This document shows, in pieces, positions 26,043 to 35,030 of a stretch of 64,000 nt of DNA. Numbering within the stretch: position 1 is the first letter of the stretch; every line of letters starts with the position of its first letter. Origin of the DNA: Halorussus salilacus. GTDB taxonomy: Archaea; Halobacteriota; Halobacteria; Halobacteriales; Haladaptataceae. The stretch spans positions 930,001 to 994,000 of the forward strand of contig NZ_CP099993.1 of NCBI RefSeq assembly GCF_024138125.1, in the 5' to 3' direction. The translations under genes and the position numbers were made by a program. The notes under the pieces were generated by a model. That model searched no databases and had not been told where the DNA came from. It saw nothing but the letters and a program-made list of their open reading frames with translations.

Positions 26043-27191
26043 TTAAACGTAGGTATATCCGTGGTTATCCTCAATCCACCATGCCGATGCGCCGAACACA
26101 CGTCCGTTTGCAGCAGGGTCACGGCCGTTGCACGTTCCGGCTACCCCGACCTGATCATGTCCTACTTGTTGGTACGCAATTGAACCGCTGTCACCGTCGT
26201 CGAAGTCTCCGCTTTTACCCCACTTCAATCGGTGATTTCGATCACTACACCCATCTTGAATGTATCCGATGTATCCATTTGCAGACCGGATCTTCCCCGA
26301 CGTTTCGCATGTTGTGATTCCTCGCTTGGTCAGATTCTCGTCGTTGGCGATCTTGTCTTGCAACGCGTCTTTCGTAAACTGCTTCACGATGGTCAGGTCA
26401 GTCGTGGTGCCATTGGAGTCGGCGAGCGAATACGTCGGTTCGTGACCGTTTATTGGTTCGGCAGCGACAAAGTCGTCTCTGCAATGTTGGTCCACCACGT
26501 CACCGATAGCTTCGTCCTCATCTTGATTGTACAACTTTCTCGTCAGCGGATCGTCTTTATAAAATATGTGTTGGCAAGTAGAGAAATACATTTTGCCGTC
26601 CTTGTGCAACGGTGCGCCCATGGTACAATGCGTGTCATTGTAGCCAGCTTCCATTTCGGCACCTGTAGGAACATACTCGCCGTAGTCAGTCTCGTAACAA
26701 CCAAGTTCGAAACTACCGGTTTCGTGAACATCTACCGGTACCCCGTCTATCTCAGCAGGGATTTCCTCGCGCGCTTTTTGACTGGATGGAAGTTCAGGAC
26801 CGGCCGTCTTTTCGGTATTCTGGAGTATTCCGACTTCGATTTTTGGGCCGGACCCACCGTGTTTTGGCGGTATCAGATCAACTTCGGTGACGTAACTTCT
26901 TGATTCGAAGTTGGTCTGTTCCCGAATCTGTTCTGCTTTCCTAAGTGATTGATACCAGTCTTTTGATACCTCTTTGGTCTCCATAGTAAGTGGCGAAGAC
27001 GTATCGCCGAGTTTCTCACGTCGAAGTGCGTAATCAATCTCAGCGAACTTTCCGCTGAGGGGATCGCTCTGTGCGGTACCGATGGTGGACAAACCAATTG
27101 TACCGACGCCAGCCGCCCCGACGGCACTCAGTATCTCACGCCGATCCATGTTTTCGCAACCAAAACCACTTCCTTCGGTCTTTCTTGACAT
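26043..27191 (-). CDS. Tat-exported trypsin-like serine protease homologue
   Basis: 382 residues if started at 27191, which is 26 bases from a strong TATA box (leaderless geometry); the alternative ATG at 27149 begins MDRREILSAVGAAGVG. A twin-arginine signal is present (DRREILS then GTIGLSTIGTAQ). The mature part has STCQHIFYK (His), TTDLTIVKQF (Asp) and FDDGDSGSIAYQQVG (Ser in GDSGS) in the right order and spacing for a chymotrypsin-fold protease. Cys residues are unusually frequent for a haloarchaeal protein. Low GC; part of the insert next to korB. Confidence 0.75.
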   Translation of the reverse strand: MSRKTEGSGFGCENMDRREILSAVGAAGVGTIGLSTIGTAQSDPLSGKFAEIDYALRREKLGDTSSPLTMETKEVSKDWYQSLRKAEQIREQTNFESRSYVTEVDLIPPKHGGSGPKIEVGILQNTEKTAGPELPSSQKAREEIPAEIDGVPVDVHETGSFELGCYETDYGEYVPTGAEMEAGYNDTHCTMGAPLHKDGKMYFSTCQHIFYKDDPLTRKLYNQDEDEAIGDVVDQHCRDDFVAAEPINGHEPTYSLADSNGTTTDLTIVKQFTKDALQDKIANDENLTKRGITTCETSGKIRSANGYIGYIQDGCSDRNHRLKWGKSGDFDDGDSGSIAYQQVGHDQVGVAGTCNGRDPAANGRVFGASAWWIEDNHGYTYV

Positions 27192-27210
27192 CGCAATTAT
27201 AATCCAAATG

Positions 27211-27222
27211 TATATAAATATA
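27211..27222 (-). promoter_or_regulatory. TATA box of the protease gene
   Basis: TATATTTATATA on the minus strand, about 26 bases from the ATG at 27191; it decides the start codon in favour of a leaderless mRNA. Confidence 0.7.
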
Positions 27223-27334
27223 TAATTTTCTACAGTGAACTGAAATAATAGCTCGTTGTTGGGGCGGCGGAAGCCGCTCGCTTCCCCTTCCACTCCTTCG
27301 AACGCGGCCTTCGGTACCAACCCGGGCCGCACAA

Positions 27335-27372
27335 CCGAGGGCGCGATGGACCTCGTTCGGGAGTTCTACTGA
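27335..27372 (+). repeat. 38-bp direct repeat, right copy
   Basis: Identical to the 3' end of korB at 25269-25306 including the TGA, but here without the rest of the gene. Marks the right border of the insert. Confidence 0.9.
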
Positions 27373-27448
27373 GCGATTCGGTCTCCGACCGACCGCGTTT
27401 CTCCGCACCCGCGAAAGATCGACGGAACGGCGGGACCCATCTTCTGGC

Positions 27449-27553
27449 GTGCAACCGTCGGGCTCTCCGGACCCCGTCTGGATGGCGGTCGTGGCCGCCG
27501 CCGTCGTCGCGCTCGTGGGCCTCGCTCGACTCCTCGTGACGAGAGCGAAGTGA
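27449..27553 (+). CDS. Possible single-helix membrane peptide
   Basis: 34 codons from a GTG (or 23 from ATG 27482). Encodes a short polar start and one hydrophobic helix (MAVVAAAVVALVGLARLLV) with a TRAK end. Haloarchaeal genomes hold many such tiny membrane proteins. No clear ribosome site. Low confidence. Confidence 0.35.
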   Translation: MQPSGSPDPVWMAVVAAAVVALVGLARLLVTRAK

Positions 27554-27942
27554 CCGCCGCCGAAAGTGACCGCCACCGAGACGGGACTCGCGCGCCGCGC
27601 GGCGCGCGAGTCCCGTCGCCGGGTCCGCGCCGGACCGTCTTACTCGCCCGTCCCCGACGTGTTATGTCACGGTCCTTTTGCCCGCGTTGTGCCAACAGAA
27701 TGCCGATTTGAGCGCGTTTGCGTCCGTTTTTTATGGGAGTGGCGTCAACCCGCAGTAGAGATGACTGCGGACGAATATGACACTCTCGTCGGGGCCGGGA
27801 CGGGGACCGCGTTCGGCCGGGACGCTCCCGCGCGGAGCGCCCGACTCCGACGGACTCTGCGGAACTATCGGCGGGGTCGGCGACTGACGGGACCGACCGG
27901 CCGGGAGCGCCGACGAACGAACCGGAACCGAGGGAGTCGGCC
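27554..27942. other. Spacer before the prenyl reductase, with a 36-bp palindrome
   Basis: A perfect loopless palindrome of 18-bp arms lies at 27581-27616. A TATA-like TTTTTTATGG is at 27727-27736. A 61-codon frame from ATG 27761 overlaps the next start by ATGA, but its product is Arg-rich and lacks haloarchaeal character, so it is not called as a gene. Confidence 0.5.
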
Positions 27943-29175
27943 ATGACCGACCGCTTCGACGTTATCGTCGCGGGTGCGGGTCCCGCGGGCGCGCAGTGCG
28001 CTCGGGACCTCGCCACGCGGGGCTACGACGTGGTCGTCCTCGAGACCGAACCCGAAGACGAGTTCCCGCGCCAGAGCAACAAGTCGACCGCGGGGACCTT
28101 CCCCTCCATGATGTCGGCGTTCGGCGTGCCCGACGACGTGGTGATGCAGTACACCGACAGCGTGGTGCTCGAATCGCCCACCGACCACTTCGTCCAGCAC
28201 CAACCCGGCGCGGTGCTGGAGTTCGCCGACTTCAAGCGCTGGCTGGTGGCCGACGGCCGCGAGGAGGGCGCGGAGTACTGGTTCGACGCTAGGGTCTCCA
28301 AGCCCGTGACCGAGGACGGCGAGATAATCGGCGTCGAGTACGGCGGCGGCCAGGAGGTGTACGCCGACATCGTCGTTGACGCGACCGGTCCCGCCGCGCC
28401 GCTGGCGAAGAAACTCGACGTGGTCGACCTCGAACGCAAGCATCAGGCCATCGGCATCGAGTACGAACTGGAGGGCATCGACATCGACGCCGAGGGGTAC
28501 GCCGACCTCCACGACGCGATGATGTTGCGGCTCGACCACGACATCGCGCCGGGGGGCTACTCGTGGATATTCCACACCGGCGAGGACACCGCGAAGGTCG
28601 GCCTCTGCTACATCCAGAACGACGCCCACCGCGACTACGCCAAAGACGGGATGGGTATCGACGACTACCTCCAGTACTGGCTCGACACCGACCCGCGGTT
28701 CGCCGACGCCGAACGCATCGCGGGGAAGGTCCACCGCGGGTCGGCCCACATCCAGATGCCCGACGGCCTCAGCACGGACAACTTCATGGCGGTCGGCGAC
28801 ACCGTCCCGACCATCGACCCGCTCTGGGGCGAGGGCATCCACAAGGGGATGAAGTCGGGGCGGGCCGCCGCCATGACCGCAGACCGGTGTTTCATGCCCG
28901 ACGACCCCGACACCTCCGCGGAGGCGATGTCCATCTACGACGAACTCTGGCACTCGGAGGTCGCGCCCAAGATGCGGACCCGCCTGCTGATGACCCAACT
29001 CCTGTATCTGGCGCGCAACGAGCGCTACGACACCCTGATGGCCGACCTCAAGCGGATGGACTACGACTCGCTGAGCGACGCCAACAGCGGGAGCCTCCGC
29101 GACATCGCGAAGTTGCTCCACGCCGGGGACCTCCCGCTTCTCGCGCGGTTCGCGAGGGAACGGCTGGCGGAGTAA
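27943..29175 (+). CDS. Geranylgeranyl reductase family (archaeal lipid saturation)
   Basis: 410 residues. FAD-binding start FDVIVAGAGPAGAQCARDLA, DVVVLE, then VVDATGPAAPLAKKL and NFMAVGDTVPTIDPLWGEGIHKG, the GD motif of geranylgeranyl reductases. These flavoenzymes saturate geranylgeranyl chains of archaeal lipids or quinones. A digeranylgeranylglycerophospholipid reductase role is likely but the paralogue cannot be fixed. Confidence 0.87.
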   Translation: MTDRFDVIVAGAGPAGAQCARDLATRGYDVVVLETEPEDEFPRQSNKSTAGTFPSMMSAFGVPDDVVMQYTDSVVLESPTDHFVQHQPGAVLEFADFKRWLVADGREEGAEYWFDARVSKPVTEDGEIIGVEYGGGQEVYADIVVDATGPAAPLAKKLDVVDLERKHQAIGIEYELEGIDIDAEGYADLHDAMMLRLDHDIAPGGYSWIFHTGEDTAKVGLCYIQNDAHRDYAKDGMGIDDYLQYWLDTDPRFADAERIAGKVHRGSAHIQMPDGLSTDNFMAVGDTVPTIDPLWGEGIHKGMKSGRAAAMTADRCFMPDDPDTSAEAMSIYDELWHSEVAPKMRTRLLMTQLLYLARNERYDTLMADLKRMDYDSLSDANSGSLRDIAKLLHAGDLPLLARFARERLAE

Positions 29176-29196
29176 CGGTTCGTCCCGGCGAGCCTC

Positions 29197-29234
29197 GGTC
29201 GCGAGCGCGCTCCCGCGGGAGCGCGCTCGCGACC
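29197..29234. terminator. Perfect 38-bp palindrome between convergent genes
   Basis: 19-bp arms without a loop, starting GGTCGCGAGCGCGCTCCCG. It lies 21 bp after the reductase stop and 10 bp beyond the acyl-CoA synthetase stop, so it would form a stem in both transcripts' 3' ends. Confidence 0.6.
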
Positions 29235-29244
29235 CCGTTTCGGG

Positions 29245-30816
29245 CTACTCCTCGCCGAACTCGTCCTCGACCGCCTGCCGGTCTATCTTCGAGGGGCCCG
29301 ACATCGGCATCTCCTCGACGAACGCGAGGTGGCGCGGCCGTTTGAACCGCGCGAGCCTGTCCTTCAGGAAGTCGGTGAGTTCGTCGAGAGTCAGCGACTG
29401 CTCGCCCTGCACGACCGCCTTGCCGACCTGTCCCCACTGCTCGTCGGGCACGGGGACCACCACGACCTCCTCGACCTTCGGGTGGTCGGCGATGCGGTCC
29501 TCGACCGCGGCGGGATAGACGTTCTCGCCGCCCGAGACGTACATGTGCTTCTTGCGCCCCTCGATGTAGTAGTAGCCCGACTCGTCCCTGCGCGCGAGGT
29601 CGCCGGTCGAGACCCAGCCATCGCCGAAGGTCTCCGCGCTTTCGTCCTCGTTGCGCCAGTAGCGGTCGGCGGCGTGGGGGCTCGCGAGTTCGAGTTCGCC
29701 GATCTCGCCGTCGGGCAGTTCCTCGCCGTCGTCTGCGACCACGCGGGCGTCGACGTGCATCGCGGGCACCCCGACGCTGTCGGCCAACTCCCTCGGCCAC
29801 CCGTCGGGCATGGTGAAGTTGTTCGGGCCGCACTCGGTCAGGCCGTACCCCTGCGAGAGGTCGACCCCTCGGTCCCACCACGCCTCCATCACCGATTCGC
29901 GGCAGGGGCCGCCGCCCGACTTGGCGAATCGCAGGGTCGAGAGGTCGGTGTCGGCCCAGTCGTCGTGGTCGGCCATCATCCGGAGGACCGCCGGGACCGC
30001 CACGAGGACGGTCGCGCCCTCCGACTCGACGAGGTCGAGGACCTCGCTCGGTTCGAACTCGCGGGCGAGCACGACGGTCGCCCCGAGGTGGAAGAGGGGC
30101 ACCGTGAGGACGTTCCACCCGCCGGTGTGGAACATCGGGAACACCATCGGCGTCACGTCCTCGGGCCGGAGTCCCCACGCCGTGATGGTGTTGAAGGAGT
30201 TCCAGAGGATCGAACCGTGGGTCAGCACCGTCTCCTTCGGGACGCCCGTCGACCCCCCGGTGTGGAGGAACAGGTGGGGGTCGTCCATCGAGACGTCGGC
30301 GGTCTCGACCGGCGAGTCGTCGTCGGGGAGTCGGTCGGGCCACGCGACCCGGTCGAGACCGACCGATTCCTCGGAGTCCGAGGAATCGGTCGGAAGCGTC
30401 ACCACCGAACAGTCGAACGCCCGCTCCTCGCGGGCGAGCACGTCGCCCGCGAGGTCGGCGAACGGCTCCTCGACCACGAGAAGTGACGGTTCCACGTTGT
30501 TCAGCATCTCGACCAGCTCGGCCGCCGCGAGGCGGTGCGAAAGCGGCGCGAGGACGCTTCCGGTCTTGGCGGTGGCGAAGAACAGGTCCACGAGTTCGGG
30601 GCGGTTCCGCGAGAGGACCGCGACCCGGTCGCCCCGGTCGAGTCCCGACTCCCGGAGGAACCGAGCGACCCGATTCGCCCGGCGGTCCAGTTCGGCGTAG
30701 GTGTATCGGTCGCCGGTCGTCGCGTCCACCAGCCCCACCGCGTCGGGCGACAGCCGGGCGCGCTTCTCGCTCCACGCGCCCACCCAGTCGTAGGGGCGCT
30801 GGTCGTGACTACGCAT
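29245..30816 (-). CDS. Class I adenylate-forming enzyme (acyl-CoA synthetase)
   Basis: 523 residues. ANL superfamily: FLHTGGSTGVPKETVLTHGS (AMP-binding P-loop), SQGYGLTECGPNNFT, DGWVSTGDLARRDESGYYY, hinge GRKKHMYVSGGENVYP, and C-terminal Lys in MSGPSKIDRQAVED. Activates a carboxylic acid (probably a fatty acid) with ATP and CoA. Residues around the TDSSDSEESV stretch are encoded by a perfect 14-bp hairpin (30361-30391). Start overlaps the upstream hydrolase stop by 8 bp: two-gene operon. Confidence 0.9.
   Translation of the reverse strand: MRSHDQRPYDWVGAWSEKRARLSPDAVGLVDATTGDRYTYAELDRRANRVARFLRESGLDRGDRVAVLSRNRPELVDLFFATAKTGSVLAPLSHRLAAAELVEMLNNVEPSLLVVEEPFADLAGDVLAREERAFDCSVVTLPTDSSDSEESVGLDRVAWPDRLPDDDSPVETADVSMDDPHLFLHTGGSTGVPKETVLTHGSILWNSFNTITAWGLRPEDVTPMVFPMFHTGGWNVLTVPLFHLGATVVLAREFEPSEVLDLVESEGATVLVAVPAVLRMMADHDDWADTDLSTLRFAKSGGGPCRESVMEAWWDRGVDLSQGYGLTECGPNNFTMPDGWPRELADSVGVPAMHVDARVVADDGEELPDGEIGELELASPHAADRYWRNEDESAETFGDGWVSTGDLARRDESGYYYIEGRKKHMYVSGGENVYPAAVEDRIADHPKVEEVVVVPVPDEQWGQVGKAVVQGEQSLTLDELTDFLKDRLARFKRPRHLAFVEEMPMSGPSKIDRQAVEDEFGEE
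30361..30391. repeat. Perfect 14-bp hairpin inside the acyl-CoA synthetase gene
   Basis: Arms 30361-30374 and 30378-30391 with loop AGT. It encodes a Ser/Asp/Glu-rich surface loop, an apparent in-frame insertion like those in the phosphoesterase and trpA genes. Confidence 0.75.
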
Positions 30817-31630
30817 CGTTCAGGAACTCCGCGAGGCAGTCGTTCACGTCGTCGGCGCGCTCGATGAAGAAGAGATGCGAGCCCCCCTCGAAGAGCGCGA
30901 GGCGGCTGTTCGGCAGGTCGCGGTGGAGCAGGTCGGCGTTCCCGACCGGCAACACCCGGTCGGCCGTCCCGTGGGCTACGAGCGTCGGAACCCGAATCTC
31001 GTCGAGGCGGTCGCTCGCGTCGAACGCCGCGACCCCGGCGGCCTGCGCCTGCCGGGCCTCGTCGGGCGCGTCGGTCTCCAGTCGCCACTCGACGATGTCC
31101 GAAATCAGGTCGTCGTTCTCCGCCCAGAAGCCGTCGGTCATCGCGGGCTTCATCTTGTACCGAATCGCCTCGCGCTCGTCGGCATCGGCTGGAACGTCGA
31201 ACATCCGCCGCTGGGTCTCGGGCGGCGTCTCGACGGCCTCCTCGCCCCCAGGCGAGGTGCAGAGCAGGGCGAGGCTCTCGGCGCGGTCGTAGTCGAGGGC
31301 GTACCGCTGGGCGATCATCCCGCCCATGCTCGCACCGATTACGTGGGCGCGCTCGACCCCGACCGAATCGAGGACCGCGTCGAGGTCGCTCGCCATCTCC
31401 GCGACGGTGTAGGGCCCCTCGGGTGCGTCCGAGTCGCCGGTGCCGCGGTTGTCCCACACCACGACCCGGTAGCCCTCGTCTCGGAGTCGGTCGCGCTGCC
31501 AGCGCCACATCCACCGGCCGTAGCCGAGCCCCTCCACGAGGACGACCGTCTCGGCGTCCCCGTCGGCGGCATCGACCGGTTCGGCGGTCTCGTAGGAGAG
31601 CGAGACGCCGTCGTTGTCGGCATAAGGCAT
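30809..31630 (-). CDS. Alpha/beta hydrolase
   Basis: 273 residues from MPYADNDGVSLSYETAEP. Motifs: VVWDNRGTGDSDAPEGPY (oxyanion strand), VIGASMGGMIAQRYAL (Ser nucleophile), VPTLVAHGTADRVLPV (acid) and EGGSHLFFIE (His). Similar to 3-oxoadipate enol-lactonase/esterase types. Translationally coupled to the acyl-CoA synthetase; the divergent neighbour is a MaoC hydratase, so the cluster suggests acyl or organic acid metabolism. Confidence 0.88.
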   Translation of the reverse strand: MPYADNDGVSLSYETAEPVDAADGDAETVVLVEGLGYGRWMWRWQRDRLRDEGYRVVVWDNRGTGDSDAPEGPYTVAEMASDLDAVLDSVGVERAHVIGASMGGMIAQRYALDYDRAESLALLCTSPGGEEAVETPPETQRRMFDVPADADEREAIRYKMKPAMTDGFWAENDDLISDIVEWRLETDAPDEARQAQAAGVAAFDASDRLDEIRVPTLVAHGTADRVLPVGNADLLHRDLPNSRLALFEGGSHLFFIERADDVNDCLAEFLNDA

Positions 31631-31718
31631 GGGTGAACCCACGGACGACCCCGCCTTCAAAACCCCGTTTCACATGTTAACCCCCGGATTGATTCGCCGC
31701 GCGGCCCGACGTTCGACC

Positions 31719-32120
31719 ATGCCAGTCGCAACTGTCGAGGACACCGCTGAGGCGACCCTGACGGTCACCGAGGGACTCATCGACGACTACGCCGACCTCA
31801 CCGGCGACGACAACCCCATCCACCGCGACGCCGAGTACGCCAGCGAGACCCTCTTCGGCGGCCGGGTCGCCCACGGGATGCTGTCGGCGGGCGTCGTCAG
31901 CGCCGCCCTCGCCGACCTGCCGGGCGATATCGTCTACCTCTCTCAGGACCTCGACTTCGAGAACCCGGTCCGACCCGGCCAGACCGTGACCGCGACCGCC
32001 ACCGTGGTCGAGGACCTCGGGGACGACCGGATTCGGGTCGAGACGGTCGCGGAGACCGACGAGGAACGCGTGCTGTCGGGCGAGGCCGTCGTGCTGTCGC
32101 TCCCCCACGAGGGCGAGTGA
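31719..32120 (+). CDS. MaoC-family (R)-specific hydratase
   Basis: 133 residues from MPVATVEDTAEATLTV. Hot-dog fold with the hydratase motif YADLTGDDNPIHRDAEYA (catalytic Asp and His) and FGGRVAHGMLSAGVVSAAL. Hydrates trans-2-enoyl-CoA to (R)-3-hydroxyacyl-CoA. An upstream ATG at 31629 in the same frame is less likely. Divergent from the hydrolase/synthetase pair. Confidence 0.9.
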   Translation: MPVATVEDTAEATLTVTEGLIDDYADLTGDDNPIHRDAEYASETLFGGRVAHGMLSAGVVSAALADLPGDIVYLSQDLDFENPVRPGQTVTATATVVEDLGDDRIRVETVAETDEERVLSGEAVVLSLPHEGE

Positions 32121-32159
32121 GGCGGAAGATACTTCTCAGATTGGTTAGAATGCAGATAT

Positions 32160-33416
32160 ATGTCGTCCGCCCTCCACCGACGACTACTCGTCTGTATCGT
32201 AGCGATTACGTCGATGACCGCCGGACTCCCCGCACCGACCGGCGCGACGCTCGCGACCGCTGACGACCCGCGCGTCGAGTTCGCGGAACCGACCATTCAC
32301 CACGAACAGCGCGGCGACGCGGTCGAAGTCGGTGTCCGTCTCTCCGAAACCGACACCGCGACGCTCAGAATCGGTTCCCCGGCCGAGCGGCACTTGGCGA
32401 CCGTCACCGCGCGAGACGCCGACGGTGACGGCAGAGTGACGGTACGGTTCAACACGTACGACGGGACGTTCGAGGCGACCGGTGAGGACGCCGTGGCGGT
32501 CCGCGAGCGGTCGAACGCCTCGACGCCGGTCGCGACCGGCACGTACGACCTCGAACTCTGGTCCGGAAACGCGACCGACGGCGAGGTCACGACCGCCAGT
32601 CGGCTCACCGTGAACAAACGAACCACCGACGAACTGCGGACGTGGGTCGCGTCCGAGTCCGCGAATCTCTCGAACCGGACCGAGCTTCACGCGGCGATGG
32701 TGGCGGGGACCCTGACCCGAAGCGACGCGGTCACTCGGAACGGCACGCTCGTCCTCGAACTCCAAGCGTCCGGGCTCGAAGGCGCGCTGGCCGCGCGAAA
32801 CGAGTCGAACGTCACCGCCGAGTTCTTCGGACTGCTCGAAGACGGGGCCGCGAATCTCGAGGTCCGTCATATAAACCCCGGTCCCTCCGTCCCGCCGAAA
32901 GAGATTCGCCTCGCAGAACACGACTCGACCCACCTCGTCCCCGACGCCCGCAACGACACCTACTACCTCGTCACCGACCTCTCCGACGCGAACGTCACCG
33001 ACAGCTACGGCGGGGCCGAACTCAGCGTACGCGACGAGTACGAGGCGAACCTCTCGGTCGCCGGGTCGTCGGCGCTCGCGTCGAGCGGAACCGAGTCGGT
33101 CACCGCGGAGTTCGGTATGGCCGAGTCCCGCGAGGAGGTCGCCGACGCGACGACCGCGACTTCGACCACCGAAGACACGACGACGGACTCGGCCACCGAG
33201 CCCACGACGACGACGGACTCGACCACCGACGCACCGATGTCGGACGCGACGACCGAGTCGCCGACCGCGACCTCGGTCGGGACGGAGACGACCGCCCCCG
33301 AAACGGAGGGCGAGATTCCCGGATTCGGCCTCGGCGCGGCGCTGGTCGCGCTGGTCGCGCTGGTCGCGGGCGCGACCAGCGCGCCCGCGACCTTCGGGCG
33401 GAGACGGCGAAAATAA
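32160..33416 (+). CDS. Secreted PGF-CTERM surface protein
   Basis: 418 residues. N-terminal Sec signal (RRLLVCIVAITSMTAGLPAP), an ectodomain with many N-glycosylation sequons (NAS, NAT, NLS, NRT, NVT), a Thr/Ser-rich stalk (about 325-385), and a C-terminal tripartite sorting signal: PGFG motif, hydrophobic helix (LGAALVALVALVAGA) and basic end RRRRK. The signal is processed by archaeosortase A and replaced by a lipid anchor. The helix is encoded by a 9-bp repeat (CTGGTCGCG x3). Ectodomain resembles haloarchaeal BGTF-type surface glycoproteins; function unknown. Confidence 0.85.
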   Translation: MSSALHRRLLVCIVAITSMTAGLPAPTGATLATADDPRVEFAEPTIHHEQRGDAVEVGVRLSETDTATLRIGSPAERHLATVTARDADGDGRVTVRFNTYDGTFEATGEDAVAVRERSNASTPVATGTYDLELWSGNATDGEVTTASRLTVNKRTTDELRTWVASESANLSNRTELHAAMVAGTLTRSDAVTRNGTLVLELQASGLEGALAARNESNVTAEFFGLLEDGAANLEVRHINPGPSVPPKEIRLAEHDSTHLVPDARNDTYYLVTDLSDANVTDSYGGAELSVRDEYEANLSVAGSSALASSGTESVTAEFGMAESREEVADATTATSTTEDTTTDSATEPTTTTDSTTDAPMSDATTESPTATSVGTETTAPETEGEIPGFGLGAALVALVALVAGATSAPATFGRRRRK

Positions 33417-33429
33417 CGGAGACGGGCGC

Positions 33430-34887
33430 TCAGTACGACTTCGCGAAGTAGGCGGTCTCGCAGGCCTCGTCGCCACAGACGCCGCACTCCTCGCCGATGG
33501 GTTCGGCGTCGCGGTCCATCGGAACCATCACGATTTCAGCGGCGATCTCCTCCTTGATGACCTGCTCGCAGGCCTCGTCGCCACACCACGGCGTCTTGAC
33601 GTAGCCGCCGTACCGGCCGATGGTGCCCAGTATCTCGGAGGTCTCGTAGGCCTCGCGGACGTTCTCTTCGAGGTTCTCCTCGGCGGCCGCGTAGAGCTTG
33701 TCGTAGACCGCCTCGAAGTGGTCCTCGATGGTCTCGGCGACGTACTCGCGGTCCTCGACGCTGTCCTCGCCGTCGGGACGGTGGACGACGGTGAGTTCGT
33801 CGTCCTCGACCTCGTTGGGTCCGATCTCGATGCGGACGGGCACGCCCTTCAGCTCCCACTCGTTGAACTTGAAGCCGGGGTTGCGCTCGTCGCGGTCGTC
33901 GAGTTCGACCCGGACGCCCGCGGCTTCGAGGTCGTCGGCCACGCCCTCGGCGTAGTCGAGGACCTCCTCGCGGGTGTCCTCGCTCCAGATGGGGACGATG
34001 ACGACCTGCTCGGGCGCGATGGTCGGGGGGACGACGAGCCCCTGGTCGTCGCTGTGGGTCATGATGAGCGCGCCCAGCGCGCGCCACGACAGGCCCCACG
34101 AGGTGGTGTGGGCGACCTGCTCTTCCTCGTCCTCGTCGGTGAAGGTGAGGTCGTAGGCCTCCGCGAACCCCTGTCCGAGGTAGTGGGAGGTCCCGCCCTG
34201 CACCGACTTGCCGTCGGGCATCAGCGCCTCGACCGTGGTGGTGGTGTGCGCGCCGGGGAACTTGTCGTGCTCGGGCTTGCGACCCCGGAGGACCGGAATA
34301 GCGAGCACGTCCTCGTACAGGCGCTCGTACTGGCCGAGGCGGGTCATCGTCTCATCCCACGCTTCGTCTTCGGTCTCGTGGGCGGTGTGGCCCTCCTGCC
34401 AGAGGAACTCTTTGGTCCGGAAGAACGGCTTGGTCTCGGTGGCCTCCCACCGGATGACGCTACACCACTGGTTCAGCCGGAGGGGGAGGTCGCGGTGGCT
34501 CCGGACCCAGTTGCTCATGAACGGCGTGATGATGGACTCGCTGGTGGGCCGGAACGCGAGTCGCTCTTCGAGTTCGTCGTGGCCGCCGTGGGTCACCCAC
34601 GCCACCTCGGGGTCGAACCCCTCGACGATGTCGCTCTCGCGTTCGAGGTAGCTCTCGGGGATGAGCGCGGGGAAGTAGGCGTTCTGCGAGCCGGTCTGCT
34701 TGAACCACGAGTCGAGGTGGTCCTGGACGCCCTCCCAGAGGGCGTACCCGCGGGGTCGGGTGACGATGAACCCGCCCATGGGCGCGTAGTCGGCGAGTTC
34801 GGCCTTCTGGACGACCTCGGCGTACCAGTCGCCGGGCGAGTACTCCTTCTGCTCGGTGATACCGAGTTCCTGCTCGTTGTCGCTCAT
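33430..34887 (-). CDS. proS: Prolyl-tRNA synthetase (archaeal/eukaryotic type)
   Basis: 485 residues. Class II motifs: motif 1 PRGYALWEGVQDHLD, motif 2 RWEATETKPFFRTKEFLWQEGHT, motif 3 SWGLSWRALGALIMTHSDDQGL. An anticodon-binding domain (QVVIVPIWSEDTREEVL) precedes a C-terminal zinc-binding extension (TPWCGDEACEQ...CGVCGDEACETAYFAKSY) with the C-terminal Tyr of the archaeal type. Single gene. Confidence 0.96.
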   Translation of the reverse strand: MSDNEQELGITEQKEYSPGDWYAEVVQKAELADYAPMGGFIVTRPRGYALWEGVQDHLDSWFKQTGSQNAYFPALIPESYLERESDIVEGFDPEVAWVTHGGHDELEERLAFRPTSESIITPFMSNWVRSHRDLPLRLNQWCSVIRWEATETKPFFRTKEFLWQEGHTAHETEDEAWDETMTRLGQYERLYEDVLAIPVLRGRKPEHDKFPGAHTTTTVEALMPDGKSVQGGTSHYLGQGFAEAYDLTFTDEDEEEQVAHTTSWGLSWRALGALIMTHSDDQGLVVPPTIAPEQVVIVPIWSEDTREEVLDYAEGVADDLEAAGVRVELDDRDERNPGFKFNEWELKGVPVRIEIGPNEVEDDELTVVHRPDGEDSVEDREYVAETIEDHFEAVYDKLYAAAEENLEENVREAYETSEILGTIGRYGGYVKTPWCGDEACEQVIKEEIAAEIVMVPMDRDAEPIGEECGVCGDEACETAYFAKSY

Positions 34888-35030
34888 TGGGTAGTGATTT
34901 CACTGAGGCGGTCTTAAATGCGATGAAGCTTTGGTAACGGGTCGAGGTCGTGGTATTTGGTGGGAGGAAATCGCATGGGAGGTAACGAGAGCAACGACTG
35001 GAGGGCGAGTGAAGCTAGCTACTGCCGTCA

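Larger units (their letters stand above)
25269..27372. mobile_element. AT-rich inserted segment bounded by korB 3'-end repeats
   Basis: The segment between the 38-bp repeats has a markedly lower GC content than its surroundings and AT-ending codons. It carries a four-helix membrane protein gene (plus) and a Tat-exported trypsin-like protease gene (minus). No integrase, replication or transposase gene is present, so it is either a remnant of a larger integrative element or was mobilised by an integrase in trans (inference). The right-hand 100 bp before the second repeat is GC-rich again. Confidence 0.7.

Noticed and set aside
27761..27946. 61-codon ORF before the prenyl reductase (MTADEYDTLVGAGTG...)
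   Set aside because: It faintly echoes an FAD-binding start but then becomes Arg-rich without motifs; more likely spacer sequence with a chance ATGA overlap.
33330..33412. CTGGTCGCG x3 as a terminator or repeat element
   Set aside because: It encodes the PGF-CTERM membrane helix in frame (LVALVALVA), so protein coding explains it.
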